Source: Phycisphaerales bacterium (GTDB lineage: Bacteria; Planctomycetota; Phycisphaerae; Phycisphaerales; UBA1924). From it: a DNA stretch of 5,274 bases. The stretch covers positions 1 to 5,274 of the forward strand of contig JARGNC010000163.1 in assembly GCA_029212425.1 (NCBI GenBank), written 5' to 3'. Below are positions 1 to 5,274 of this stretch, piece after piece (the first letter of the stretch is position 1; each line of letters starts with the position of its first letter). Under the pieces are notes generated by a model. That model was given only the letters and a program-made list of their open reading frames with translations, did no database searches and was not told the origin of the DNA. The position numbers and the translations under genes are program-made.

Positions 1-453
1 CTCAGATTGAGCAAGCACAAAGCCCGCGTCCATCTCCTTCGCGATGGTAATCACCGAGTTGCCAGTCGTCGTATCTCCCGCAACGATCGCCGCATTGATC
101 GGCGCCGCTCCGCGCCATCGTGGTAATCGACTCCCATGCAGATTGATCGCAAATCTATCCGCGATCAACTTCGAGCCGAGGTACTGCCCATACGCGATCA
201 CCACCCACGCATCCGCATCCCAGCCTCGGATGGTCTCGCGTGCTTCATCCGTATTGATATTCTCAGGTTTCACAATCGGAACCGCTGGCAAATGCTCCGC
301 GGCCCATTGTCCAACTGGAGTGGGGGTGGTGTTCTTCCCGCGTCCCACCCGACGATCCGGCTGCGTCACAATCCCAGTGATGCTGTGCTCGCGTGCGAGC
401 CGCTCAAGAGTCGGAACACCAAACGCACCAGAGCCCAGAAAGACAATCTTCAT
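1..453 (-). CDS. fmt: Methionyl-tRNA formyltransferase, N-terminal half (truncated by window edge)
   Basis: Transfers a formyl group from 10-formyltetrahydrofolate to the amino group of methionyl-tRNA(fMet), giving the initiator tRNA used in bacterial translation; cytosolic. The 151 codons visible are open to base 1, so the C-terminal half (rest of the catalytic domain and the tRNA-binding OB-like domain; the family is usually about 310-320 aa) lies outside. The protein opens MKIVFLGSGAFGVPTLERL, the Rossmann-like start of the family, although the usual GTP/GTPxF turn reads GSGAF. QPDRRVGRGK (31-40) is the conserved QPDRpxGRGk loop. NLHGSRLPRWRGAAPI (104-119) is the signature with catalytic Asn104 and His106, and Asp142 in EMDAG is the third catalytic residue. 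ATG at 453 is chosen because it follows a GGAG Shine-Dalgarno by 7 nt. It sits 13 nt after def, as in the classical def-fmt operon. Identification is secure; completeness cannot be judged. Confidence 0.95.
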   Translation of the reverse strand, partial: MKIVFLGSGAFGVPTLERLAREHSITGIVTQPDRRVGRGKNTTPTPVGQWAAEHLPAVPIVKPENINTDEARETIRGWDADAWVVIAYGQYLGSKLIADRFAINLHGSRLPRWRGAAPINAAIVAGDTTTGNSVITIAKEMDAGFVLAQSE

Positions 454-460
454 GTCTTTA

Positions 461-464
461 CTCC
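461..464 (-). promoter_or_regulatory. Ribosome binding site of fmt
   Basis: GGAG read on the minus strand, 7 nt before the ATG at 453. It lies wholly inside the 13-nt gap between the def stop codon and fmt, which supports translation of fmt from a def-fmt transcript and fixes the fmt start. Confidence 0.7.
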
Positions 465-466
465 GA

Positions 467-1021
467 TCACCGTTTGCCGGCTTTTTCCATCGCTTTGATC
501 CGCGATCGATTCTTGAGCCGAGACATTTGACTCATCTTGTCCAAGATCAGCACCCCATCAAGATGGTCAATCTCATGCTGCCAGCATCGAGCGAGCAGCC
601 CCGTCGCGCGGACCTCGACTTGCTTGCCTCCTAAATCCAGCGCCCGCATCGTCACAGTGCTGGGTCTGCGGACCTCACCAGTAATCCCAGGAAGCGACAA
701 GCACCCCTCGTCATACGGCTCAAGATCATCTGAAAACGCGATGATCTCTGGATTAAAGAACGCCTGCGGCTCAACCGTGTTACAAGGAATCTCAGCGTCA
801 ACCGGATCATCCTCATGCACAGGCACATGCGCAACAAAGAGCCGCCAACTGAGCCCTACCTGAGGCGCTGCCAGACCAATCCCCTCCGCACCACGCATGA
901 GATCCACCATTCGCGCCGCGACAGCGCGAGTTTCATCATTCACTTCAACCTCCGCCCCCTTAGAACGGAGAATCTCGGTTGGAGATATCTCGATACGGAG
1001 TTTGGCTGGATCTACACTCAT
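467..1021 (-). CDS. def: Peptide deformylase
   Basis: Metalloenzyme (usually Fe2+ or Zn2+) that removes the formyl group from the N-terminal methionine of nascent proteins. All three family motifs are present, numbered from the ATG at 1021: motif 1 GIGLAAPQ (47-54, with the oxyanion Gln54), motif 2 EGCLS (105-109, Cys107 metal ligand) and motif 3 QHEIDHLDG (148-156, His149 and His153 metal ligands, Glu150 catalytic base). From this start the protein is 184 aa, within the usual 165-200. A TTG at 1078 in the same frame would add 19 residues (203 aa). I prefer 1021 because homology to the family begins shortly after it (LRIEISPTEILRSKG) and the extra residues look unlike the family. Neither start has a well-spaced Shine-Dalgarno; a GGGTGG abuts the ATG. 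It is first in a def-fmt operon and divergent from the TPR gene. The C-terminus is basic (KNRSRIKAMEKAGKR), as in many deformylases. Confidence 0.95.
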   Translation of the reverse strand: MSVDPAKLRIEISPTEILRSKGAEVEVNDETRAVAARMVDLMRGAEGIGLAAPQVGLSWRLFVAHVPVHEDDPVDAEIPCNTVEPQAFFNPEIIAFSDDLEPYDEGCLSLPGITGEVRRPSTVTMRALDLGGKQVEVRATGLLARCWQHEIDHLDGVLILDKMSQMSRLKNRSRIKAMEKAGKR

Positions 1022-1046
1022 CCACCCATCGTATGGCCGGCAAATG

Positions 1047-1065
1047 ATCGGTGTCCCCAACCGAT
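1047..1065. repeat. Inverted repeat ATCGGT-N7-ACCGAT upstream of def
   Basis: A perfect 6-bp inverted repeat (arms 1047-1052 and 1060-1065) with a 7-nt loop GTCCCCA on the plus strand. It lies 25 nt upstream of the preferred def ATG. It could be a hairpin in the def leader or a dimeric protein-binding site. If def instead begins at TTG 1078, it falls inside the coding sequence and is probably chance. There is no U-tract, so it is not an intrinsic terminator. Confidence 0.35.
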
Positions 1066-1099
1066 ACCCTTCAACCAATAAAACGCATACACTCTCAGA

Positions 1100-1117
1100 C
1101 CTATCACCATCGATAGG
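1100..1117. repeat. Inverted repeat CCTATC-N6-GATAGG between divergent genes
   Basis: A perfect 6-bp inverted repeat (arms 1100-1105 and 1112-1117) around ACCATC, ending 10 nt before the AGGAG of the TPR gene. An alternative stem TCACC (1104-1108) with GGTGA (1120-1124) overlaps it, so the two pairings would exclude each other in RNA. Its position between divergent transcription units suits an operator or a leader hairpin, but six-base arms are weak evidence. Confidence 0.35.
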
Positions 1118-1127
1118 CAGGTGACAC

Positions 1128-1132
1128 AGGAG
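1128..1132 (+). promoter_or_regulatory. Candidate ribosome binding site of the TPR gene
   Basis: AGGAG lies 12 nt before the GTG at 1145 and 18 nt before the ATG at 1151. A weaker AGG at 1135-1137 lies 7 nt before the GTG and 13 nt before the ATG. Both spacings favour the GTG as the start, although the AGGAG spacing is longer than ideal. Confidence 0.5.
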
Positions 1133-1144
1133 CTAGGTTGACCC

Positions 1145-2626
1145 GTGGCGATGTTTGGCAAAAAAAAGAATGTGGAAGAGGAATCAGCTGGTTCCAACCC
1201 CGTCGCAGATGAAACCTTCAGCCCAAAGAAGGCCGAGGCGTTCTTTAAGCACGCTCGCACGGTGCACGACTCCGAAAACTACGAGTACGCGATGCAGCTC
1301 TGGCTCAACGGGCTCCGCCGCGACCCAGGCAATATGGAAGCCCTCAACAGCTACCTCCGCTCCGCAGAAGTCTTCAGCGTCCAGAGCAAAAAAGGCGTCA
1401 GCAAAGAGACCAAGTCCGCCGTCGCAGGAAAGGGTGACATTGGGAAGTACATCAGCGCCCTCCTCGATTTCGGTCTCAAGCGTATGGATGTCAGTACCGC
1501 GATCAAAACCGCTCAAGCCGCAGGCAAGCTCGGGCTCACCGGCCCAACCAAAATGATCGGTGAGCACGCCCTGACCCTCGCGCAGAACGATCCCAAACAG
1601 AAAAAAGACATGTTCGTCAAACTCCTCGATGCGTTCGACAACGCACGAGTGTTCGAGCTTGCTGCAATCGCAGGTGAGATGGCCTGCCGCTTGGATCCAA
1701 CCGACGGCGAGCTCCAAGTCCGCGTCCGTAACATGCTCGCATCTTCAACCATGTCTTCAGGTGGGTACGACAACGACGAAGAAGGCGGATTCCGTAAAAA
1801 CATCCGCAACGCCGACAAGCAGCTTGAGCTTGAGCAACAAGATTCAGTCGCCAAAACCAGCAGCACCAAAGACCAGATCATCGAACGAACCGCAGCGGAC
1901 TACGAATCCCGCCCCGATGATCTCGCAGTACTCAACGCATACGCCAAAGCACTCCTCGATCGCGGGACCAACGCGGATGAACTCAAAGCGATGTCCCTCT
2001 ACGGCAGCGCCTACAAGTCCTCCGGACAGTTCCGCTTCCGCCAGCAAGCCGGTGAAGTCCAGATCCGCCGCGCCCAGCGGATGATCGCCAAACTCACCAA
2101 GCATGTCCAAGCCGACCCCTCCAACGCCGAGATGGTCGCCAAGCTTAAAGACGGGCAAGAGAAGTTTCTCAAGCTCCAAATGCAAGAACTCGCCCTCAGA
2201 GTCGAAAACTATCCAACCGACCTGTCGCTCAAGTACCGTCTTGGCAAAGTCCTCTTCGAGACAGGTCAATACAACGAAGCGATCGAGCAGTTCCAGCTTG
2301 CACAAAACGAACCAAAGCTCAAACGCGAAGTCCTCATGCTCATGGGCAAGTCCTTCATGATGCTTGGTGGATGGGAAGACGCCGCGATCCAGACCTTCCG
2401 CCAAGCACTCGAGAAAGACAAAGAAGACGACTCCGAACTCGGTATGGACCTCCGCTATTCGCTGATGAACGCGCTGACCCATAAAGCGGAAAAAGATTCG
2501 GACCTCGAATCAGCGACCGAAGCGGACAAGATCGCTGCATCTCTCGCGATCCAGCAGTTCAACTACCGCGATGTGCGCGACCGCCGCGAGCAGATCAAAG
2601 CTCTGATCACCAAGCTCAAAGGCTAA
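1145..2626 (+). CDS. Tetratricopeptide-repeat protein of unknown function
   Basis: A 493-aa protein with no signal peptide and no membrane segment, so presumably cytosolic; I cannot assign it to a named family. It begins with a short basic stretch (MAMFGKKKN) and an acidic linker. A first TPR-like helix pair lies at about 30-63 (aromatic/Ala pattern ending GLRRDPGN). A helical, Lys-rich central region (about 85-200) follows, then a polar low-complexity linker rich in Ser, Asp, Glu and Gln (about 200-243). A second helical block (245-350) contains another TPR-like unit (DDLAVLNAYAKALLDRG). Two good consecutive TPRs occur at about 360-392 and 395-426, ending near a C-terminal FNYRDVRDRREQIK segment. 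TPRs bind partner proteins, so a scaffold role is an inference only. GTG at 1145 is chosen for Shine-Dalgarno spacing; ATG at 1151 would remove two residues. kdsB follows after 15 nt with its own Shine-Dalgarno, so the two are probably cotranscribed. Confidence 0.88.
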   Translation: MAMFGKKKNVEEESAGSNPVADETFSPKKAEAFFKHARTVHDSENYEYAMQLWLNGLRRDPGNMEALNSYLRSAEVFSVQSKKGVSKETKSAVAGKGDIGKYISALLDFGLKRMDVSTAIKTAQAAGKLGLTGPTKMIGEHALTLAQNDPKQKKDMFVKLLDAFDNARVFELAAIAGEMACRLDPTDGELQVRVRNMLASSTMSSGGYDNDEEGGFRKNIRNADKQLELEQQDSVAKTSSTKDQIIERTAADYESRPDDLAVLNAYAKALLDRGTNADELKAMSLYGSAYKSSGQFRFRQQAGEVQIRRAQRMIAKLTKHVQADPSNAEMVAKLKDGQEKFLKLQMQELALRVENYPTDLSLKYRLGKVLFETGQYNEAIEQFQLAQNEPKLKREVLMLMGKSFMMLGGWEDAAIQTFRQALEKDKEDDSELGMDLRYSLMNALTHKAEKDSDLESATEADKIAASLAIQQFNYRDVRDRREQIKALITKLKG

Positions 2627-2630
2627 CCCC

Positions 2631-2635
2631 AAGGA
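2631..2635 (+). promoter_or_regulatory. Ribosome binding site of kdsB
   Basis: AAGGA with a 6-nt spacer to the ATG at 2642, located in the 15-nt gap after the TPR gene. It fixes the kdsB start and indicates independent initiation on a shared transcript. Confidence 0.7.
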
Positions 2636-2641
2636 CGACCC

Positions 2642-3454
2642 ATGTTTGGGAGCAAAGACCACAGAGCGGTCGCCATCATCCCCGCACGCTTGGGTTCTAC
2701 AAGATTCCCCCACAAAGCACTCGCAGACGACACCGGGAAACCGATGGTCGTCCATGTATGCGAGCAAGCATCGAAAGCCGAGTCGGTCAATCGCGTCGTT
2801 GTCGCAACCGATTCTGAAGAAATCCAATCCGCTGTCAAAGCCCACGGCTTCGACGCGGTCATGACTTCCGTTGAACACACCAACGGCACCAGCCGACTCG
2901 CGGAAGCCGCCGAGATACTCAAACTCAAGCAACACCAAATCATTATCAATATTCAAGGGGATGAACCCGAGATTGAACCCAGCGTGATTGACGGTGCAGC
3001 AACAGCATCCATGGTCGAGCGTGTTCAGCCGTGGTGCCCTGAACATGGTCCAGCAGGATTCGCTGTCAGCACAGTTGCAACCCCTTTGACATCAGTCAAT
3101 GAGTTGGAGAACCCCAACATTGTCAAAGCGGTACTCGGACAAATTGACCAAGACTCAATGATCGCACAAGCGTTGTATTTCAGCCGTGCATCAATCCCAT
3201 TCGATCGCGATTCTACTGGTCGCCCAACCTACTACCGCCATGTCGGGATATACGCCTATCCCGTTTCCTCGCTCAACGCCTATATGACGCTCAAGCCAAC
3301 GCCACTCGAACAGTCCGAGTCCCTAGAACAACTCCGATGGCTCGAACACGGCTACCCCATCGGCGTCGCCATTCGTGAATCTCACCACACCGGAATCGAC
3401 ACCCCGGAACAATACCGGTCCTTCGTCGAACGCTTCAAAGCGACCAAATCTTGA
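2642..3454 (+). CDS. kdsB: 3-deoxy-manno-octulosonate cytidylyltransferase (CMP-KDO synthetase)
   Basis: Activates KDO: KDO + CTP gives CMP-KDO + PPi, the sugar donor for the lipopolysaccharide inner core; cytosolic. The 270 aa are close to the usual 245-260. The nucleotide-binding start is VAIIPARLGSTRFPHKAL (10-27). VVVATDSEEI (52-61) matches the conserved VATD segment. IINIQGDEP (101-109) carries metal-binding Asp107. YFSRASIPFDRD (179-190), YRHVGIYAY (198-206) and PLEQSESLEQLR (221-232) are all family signatures. GIDTPEQY (251-258) carries the second metal ligand, Asp253. Two oddities: the usual SGT(D/E)RLAE box reads NGTSRLAE (81-88), replacing an acidic residue by Ser, and roughly ten extra residues lie after the QGDEP strand (about 126-139). 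It sits between the TPR gene and pyrG, whose product CTP is its substrate. Its presence indicates a KDO-containing outer membrane. Confidence 0.95.
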   Translation: MFGSKDHRAVAIIPARLGSTRFPHKALADDTGKPMVVHVCEQASKAESVNRVVVATDSEEIQSAVKAHGFDAVMTSVEHTNGTSRLAEAAEILKLKQHQIIINIQGDEPEIEPSVIDGAATASMVERVQPWCPEHGPAGFAVSTVATPLTSVNELENPNIVKAVLGQIDQDSMIAQALYFSRASIPFDRDSTGRPTYYRHVGIYAYPVSSLNAYMTLKPTPLEQSESLEQLRWLEHGYPIGVAIRESHHTGIDTPEQYRSFVERFKATKS

Positions 3455-3480
3455 GAAATTAATTCGATCTTGTCCACAAT
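3451..3480 (+). promoter_or_regulatory. Possible sigma70-type promoter for pyrG
   Basis: TTGAGA (3451-3456) and CACAAT (3475-3480) are separated by 18 nt, matching 5/6 and 4/6 of the bacterial consensus. They overlap the kdsB stop codon and would leave a leader of about 40 nt before the pyrG ATG at 3529. An AT-rich palindrome AATTAATT (3457-3464) lies in the spacer. This was found by eye, and promoter consensus in this organism is not established, so treat it as tentative. Confidence 0.25.
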
Positions 3481-3493
3481 CAGCCCTCCGCCC

Positions 3494-3523
3494 TTGCAAG
3501 TCATACCCCTGCGTTGGTACGAT
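3494..3523 (+). promoter_or_regulatory. Second, weaker promoter-like pair before pyrG
   Basis: TTGCAA (3494-3499) and TACGAT (3518-3523) are spaced 18 nt apart, each matching 4/6 of consensus. Transcription from it would start at about 3529-3531, on the pyrG ATG itself. That implies either a leaderless message or real initiation at a downstream ATG such as 3634. It is weak by sequence. Confidence 0.15.
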
Positions 3524-3528
3524 GAGCT

Positions 3529-5274
3529 ATGCCCACACCGAGTGATGACACATCCAACGCGGATCACCAGTCCAGCGATCTTCTCGCTCAAGCAGGCACC
3601 ATCTCCGGAGCCGAGCGAGAGTTCTTCTCTCCGATGCCTGATGGGTACCGACCAGGCAACCACAAATATGTCGCCGTCCTCGGCACCGTGATGTCTGGAC
3701 TTGGAAAGGGGATCTTCTCCTCGTCCATGGCCAAAGTCCTCAAAGACAAAGGCTTACGAGTTGCCCCGATCAAACTCGAAGGCTACCTCAACATCGACTC
3801 CGGAACCCTGAACCCATACCGCCACGGCGAAGTCTTCGTCCTCGATGACGGCACCGAATGCGACATGGACCTCGGGACCTACGAGCGCATGCTCGACCAA
3901 AACCTCACCAAGCGAAACTTCGTCACCGCAGGTCAGATCTACTCCGAAATCCTCGACCGCGAACGACAAGGTGTCTACCTCGGTCGAGATGTCCAGATGA
4001 TCCCTCATGTCACCGGCGAAGTGAAACGCAAACTCCGCGAACTCGCCATCCGAGGTGACGGCGACGGACCCGCAGATGTCGTCTTCGTCGAAGTCGGCGG
4101 CACCGTCGGCGACTACGAAAACGGTTTCTACATCGAAGCCCTCCGCGAACTTGCATTTGAAGAAGGACCAGGCACCGTCTGCTTCGTCGCGCTGACCTAT
4201 GTCATCGAGCCCCAAGCACTCGGAGAACAAAAATCCAAAGCCGCCCAGCTCGGGATCAAACGCCTCATGGAATCGGGCATCCAGCCCAACCTCATCGCCT
4301 GCCGCGCGGAGAAACCCGTCGAGCATAAAGTCCGCGAGAAGATCGCGATGTTCTCCAATGTCCCGATGGAACGCGTGTTCTCGATGCACGACCGCGACAG
4401 CATCTACACCATCCCCGACGAGCTCCGCGCCCAAGGACTCGATCGCGAAATCCTCTCCACACTCAGTCTCCACGATCGCGTCGACGCGACCGCCGAGGAC
4501 CGCTCACGCATCCGTTGGGGTACATTTGTCAACGGACTCACCGCCGAGCGACAACAGACCGTCCGCGTCGGAATTCTGGGCAAGTACGCCGAGCTCCGCG
4601 ACGCATACGCCTCGATCGACAAAGCCCTCGAACACTGCGAAGCCGCGTTCCGATGCGATGTCGAGCAGGTCTGGATGGACACGACGCAGATCAACGACGC
4701 GAATGTCGCTGATCGCCTCTCAAACCTCGACGCCGTCATCGTCCCAGGCGGATTCGGTTCGCGAGGCGTCGAAGGCAAGATTTCCTGCGTCCGACACTGC
4801 CGAGAAAACGCCGTTCCATACCTCGGCATTTGTCTCGGATTCCAAGTCGCAGTAGTCGAGTTCGCACGCAATGTCCTCGGAATCAACGATGCGTATTCCA
4901 CCGAGTTTGATCCGATGACCTCCGCAGGGTTGATCTCCGAACTCCCCGACCAGAAGAAAATCGAAGGCCTCGGAGGCACCATGCGCCTCGGCGCCCAAGA
5001 TGTACAGATCACCCCAGGCACCCTCGCATCATTCCTCGCCGACGGCAAGCTCTCGATGCACGAACGCTTCCGCCACCGCTACGAGGTTGACCCAACCTAC
5101 ATCGAACGACTCGAAGCTGGAGGCCTCATCTTCTCAGGTCGTCACCCAGATCAGCCCATCATGCAGATCCTCGAACTCCCCTCGACCGGATCAGCACAAG
5201 AAGGCATCGCACCCACCGAACCGATCACACACCCTTACTTCATCGGCGCCCAGTTCCATCCGGAACTGACTTCC
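3529..5274 (+). CDS. pyrG: CTP synthase (glutamine-hydrolysing), divergent form, C-terminus cut by window edge
   Basis: Converts UTP + ATP + glutamine to CTP, the last step of pyrimidine nucleotide synthesis; cytosolic, usually a tetramer. The 582 codons visible run to the last base; about 20-30 residues should be missing. The synthetase domain spans about 46-320. SGLGKG (56-61) holds Lys60, equivalent to E. coli Lys18. Lys82 matches Lys40. HGEVFVLDDG (99-108) and Asp114 precede VEVGGTVGD (187-195), with metal-binding Glu188. In the glutaminase domain (about 345 onward), PGGFG is the oxyanion region, GICLGFQ holds the nucleophile Cys435, and QFHPE (575-579) gives His577 and Glu579. Several motifs differ from the usual form: GGVVSS is GTVMSG, KLDPYINVDPGT is KLEGYLNIDSGT, and KTKPTQ is KSKAAQ (235-240). 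ATG 3529 is the earliest possible start (TGA at 3523). It adds about 42 residues over E. coli PyrG and lacks a Shine-Dalgarno. ATG 3634 is the alternative. Function as CTP synthase is very likely. Confidence 0.93.
   Translation, partial: MPTPSDDTSNADHQSSDLLAQAGTISGAEREFFSPMPDGYRPGNHKYVAVLGTVMSGLGKGIFSSSMAKVLKDKGLRVAPIKLEGYLNIDSGTLNPYRHGEVFVLDDGTECDMDLGTYERMLDQNLTKRNFVTAGQIYSEILDRERQGVYLGRDVQMIPHVTGEVKRKLRELAIRGDGDGPADVVFVEVGGTVGDYENGFYIEALRELAFEEGPGTVCFVALTYVIEPQALGEQKSKAAQLGIKRLMESGIQPNLIACRAEKPVEHKVREKIAMFSNVPMERVFSMHDRDSIYTIPDELRAQGLDREILSTLSLHDRVDATAEDRSRIRWGTFVNGLTAERQQTVRVGILGKYAELRDAYASIDKALEHCEAAFRCDVEQVWMDTTQINDANVADRLSNLDAVIVPGGFGSRGVEGKISCVRHCRENAVPYLGICLGFQVAVVEFARNVLGINDAYSTEFDPMTSAGLISELPDQKKIEGLGGTMRLGAQDVQITPGTLASFLADGKLSMHERFRHRYEVDPTYIERLEAGGLIFSGRHPDQPIMQILELPSTGSAQEGIAPTEPITHPYFIGAQFHPELTS

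Noticed and set aside
44..634. A 196-codon plus-strand open frame over fmt and def
   Set aside because: It spans two unmistakable minus-strand genes, including their catalytic motifs, and crosses their junction; it has no recognisable domain.
1844..2482. A 212-codon open frame antisense to the TPR gene
   Set aside because: Shadow of the TPR coding sequence. Codons such as CTC, GAG and AAG of the sense gene read as Glu, Leu and Leu on the other strand; there is no family motif and no ribosome binding site evidence.
1145..2660. Similar starts of the TPR protein (MFGKKK) and KdsB (MFGSKD), suggesting a duplicated leader
   Set aside because: The similarity covers only about ten bases (ATGTTTGG) and ends at once; the upstream sequences differ. 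Chance is the simpler explanation.
3454..3528. Possible intrinsic terminator after kdsB
   Set aside because: Only short palindromes (AATTAATT and CTTGCAAG) are present. There is no GC-rich stem followed by a T-run, so no terminator is called.
3754..4473. A 239-codon open frame antisense to pyrG
   Set aside because: It mirrors the pyrG reading frame. Its composition, rich in Asp, Glu, Val, Phe and Gly, is what reversed codons of a GC-biased gene give. It has no recognisable domain and pyrG itself is certain.
4404..5048. A 214-codon open frame antisense to the glutaminase half of pyrG
   Set aside because: Its translation is Arg/Ser/Pro-rich without motifs, typical of an out-of-phase reading of a real gene.

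Overview
The window comes from a bacterial chromosome and is densely coding. It holds five protein genes in two divergent groups and no mobile element, RNA gene or CRISPR array that I can see. The organism makes KDO (a kdsB gene), so it is a diderm with a lipopolysaccharide-type outer membrane. The moderately GC-rich codon use, the kdsB-pyrG linkage (also known from Chlamydia, another PVC-superphylum lineage) and the character of the proteins make me suspect a planctomycete, perhaps Phycisphaerae. That placement is an inference from memory of related proteins, not something the sequence proves.

Left part, minus strand (1-1021): peptide deformylase (def) followed 13 nt later by methionyl-tRNA formyltransferase (fmt), which runs off the left edge. 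Together they put the formyl group on initiator Met-tRNA and take it off nascent proteins. A 123-nt divergent intergenic region (1022-1144) carries two short perfect inverted repeats.

Right part, plus strand (1145-5274): a 493-residue cytosolic tetratricopeptide-repeat protein of unknown function, then kdsB (CMP-KDO synthetase) after a 15-nt gap. After a further 74 nt comes pyrG (CTP synthase), which runs off the right edge with about 20-30 residues missing. PyrG makes CTP and KdsB spends CTP to activate KDO, so the pair makes metabolic sense. The 74-nt gap contains weak promoter-like hexamers, so pyrG may also be transcribed separately.

This is essentially a housekeeping region and I found no undescribed multi-gene system. 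The most interesting object is the CTP synthase. It keeps its catalytic residues but is divergent in motifs that are near-invariant in textbook CTP synthases (P-loop neighbourhood, UTP/CTP-binding KTKPTQ box). It also has an N-terminal extension of about 42 residues and a 15-residue insertion just before the glutaminase catalytic His. The TPR protein beside kdsB is the only gene without an assignable role.
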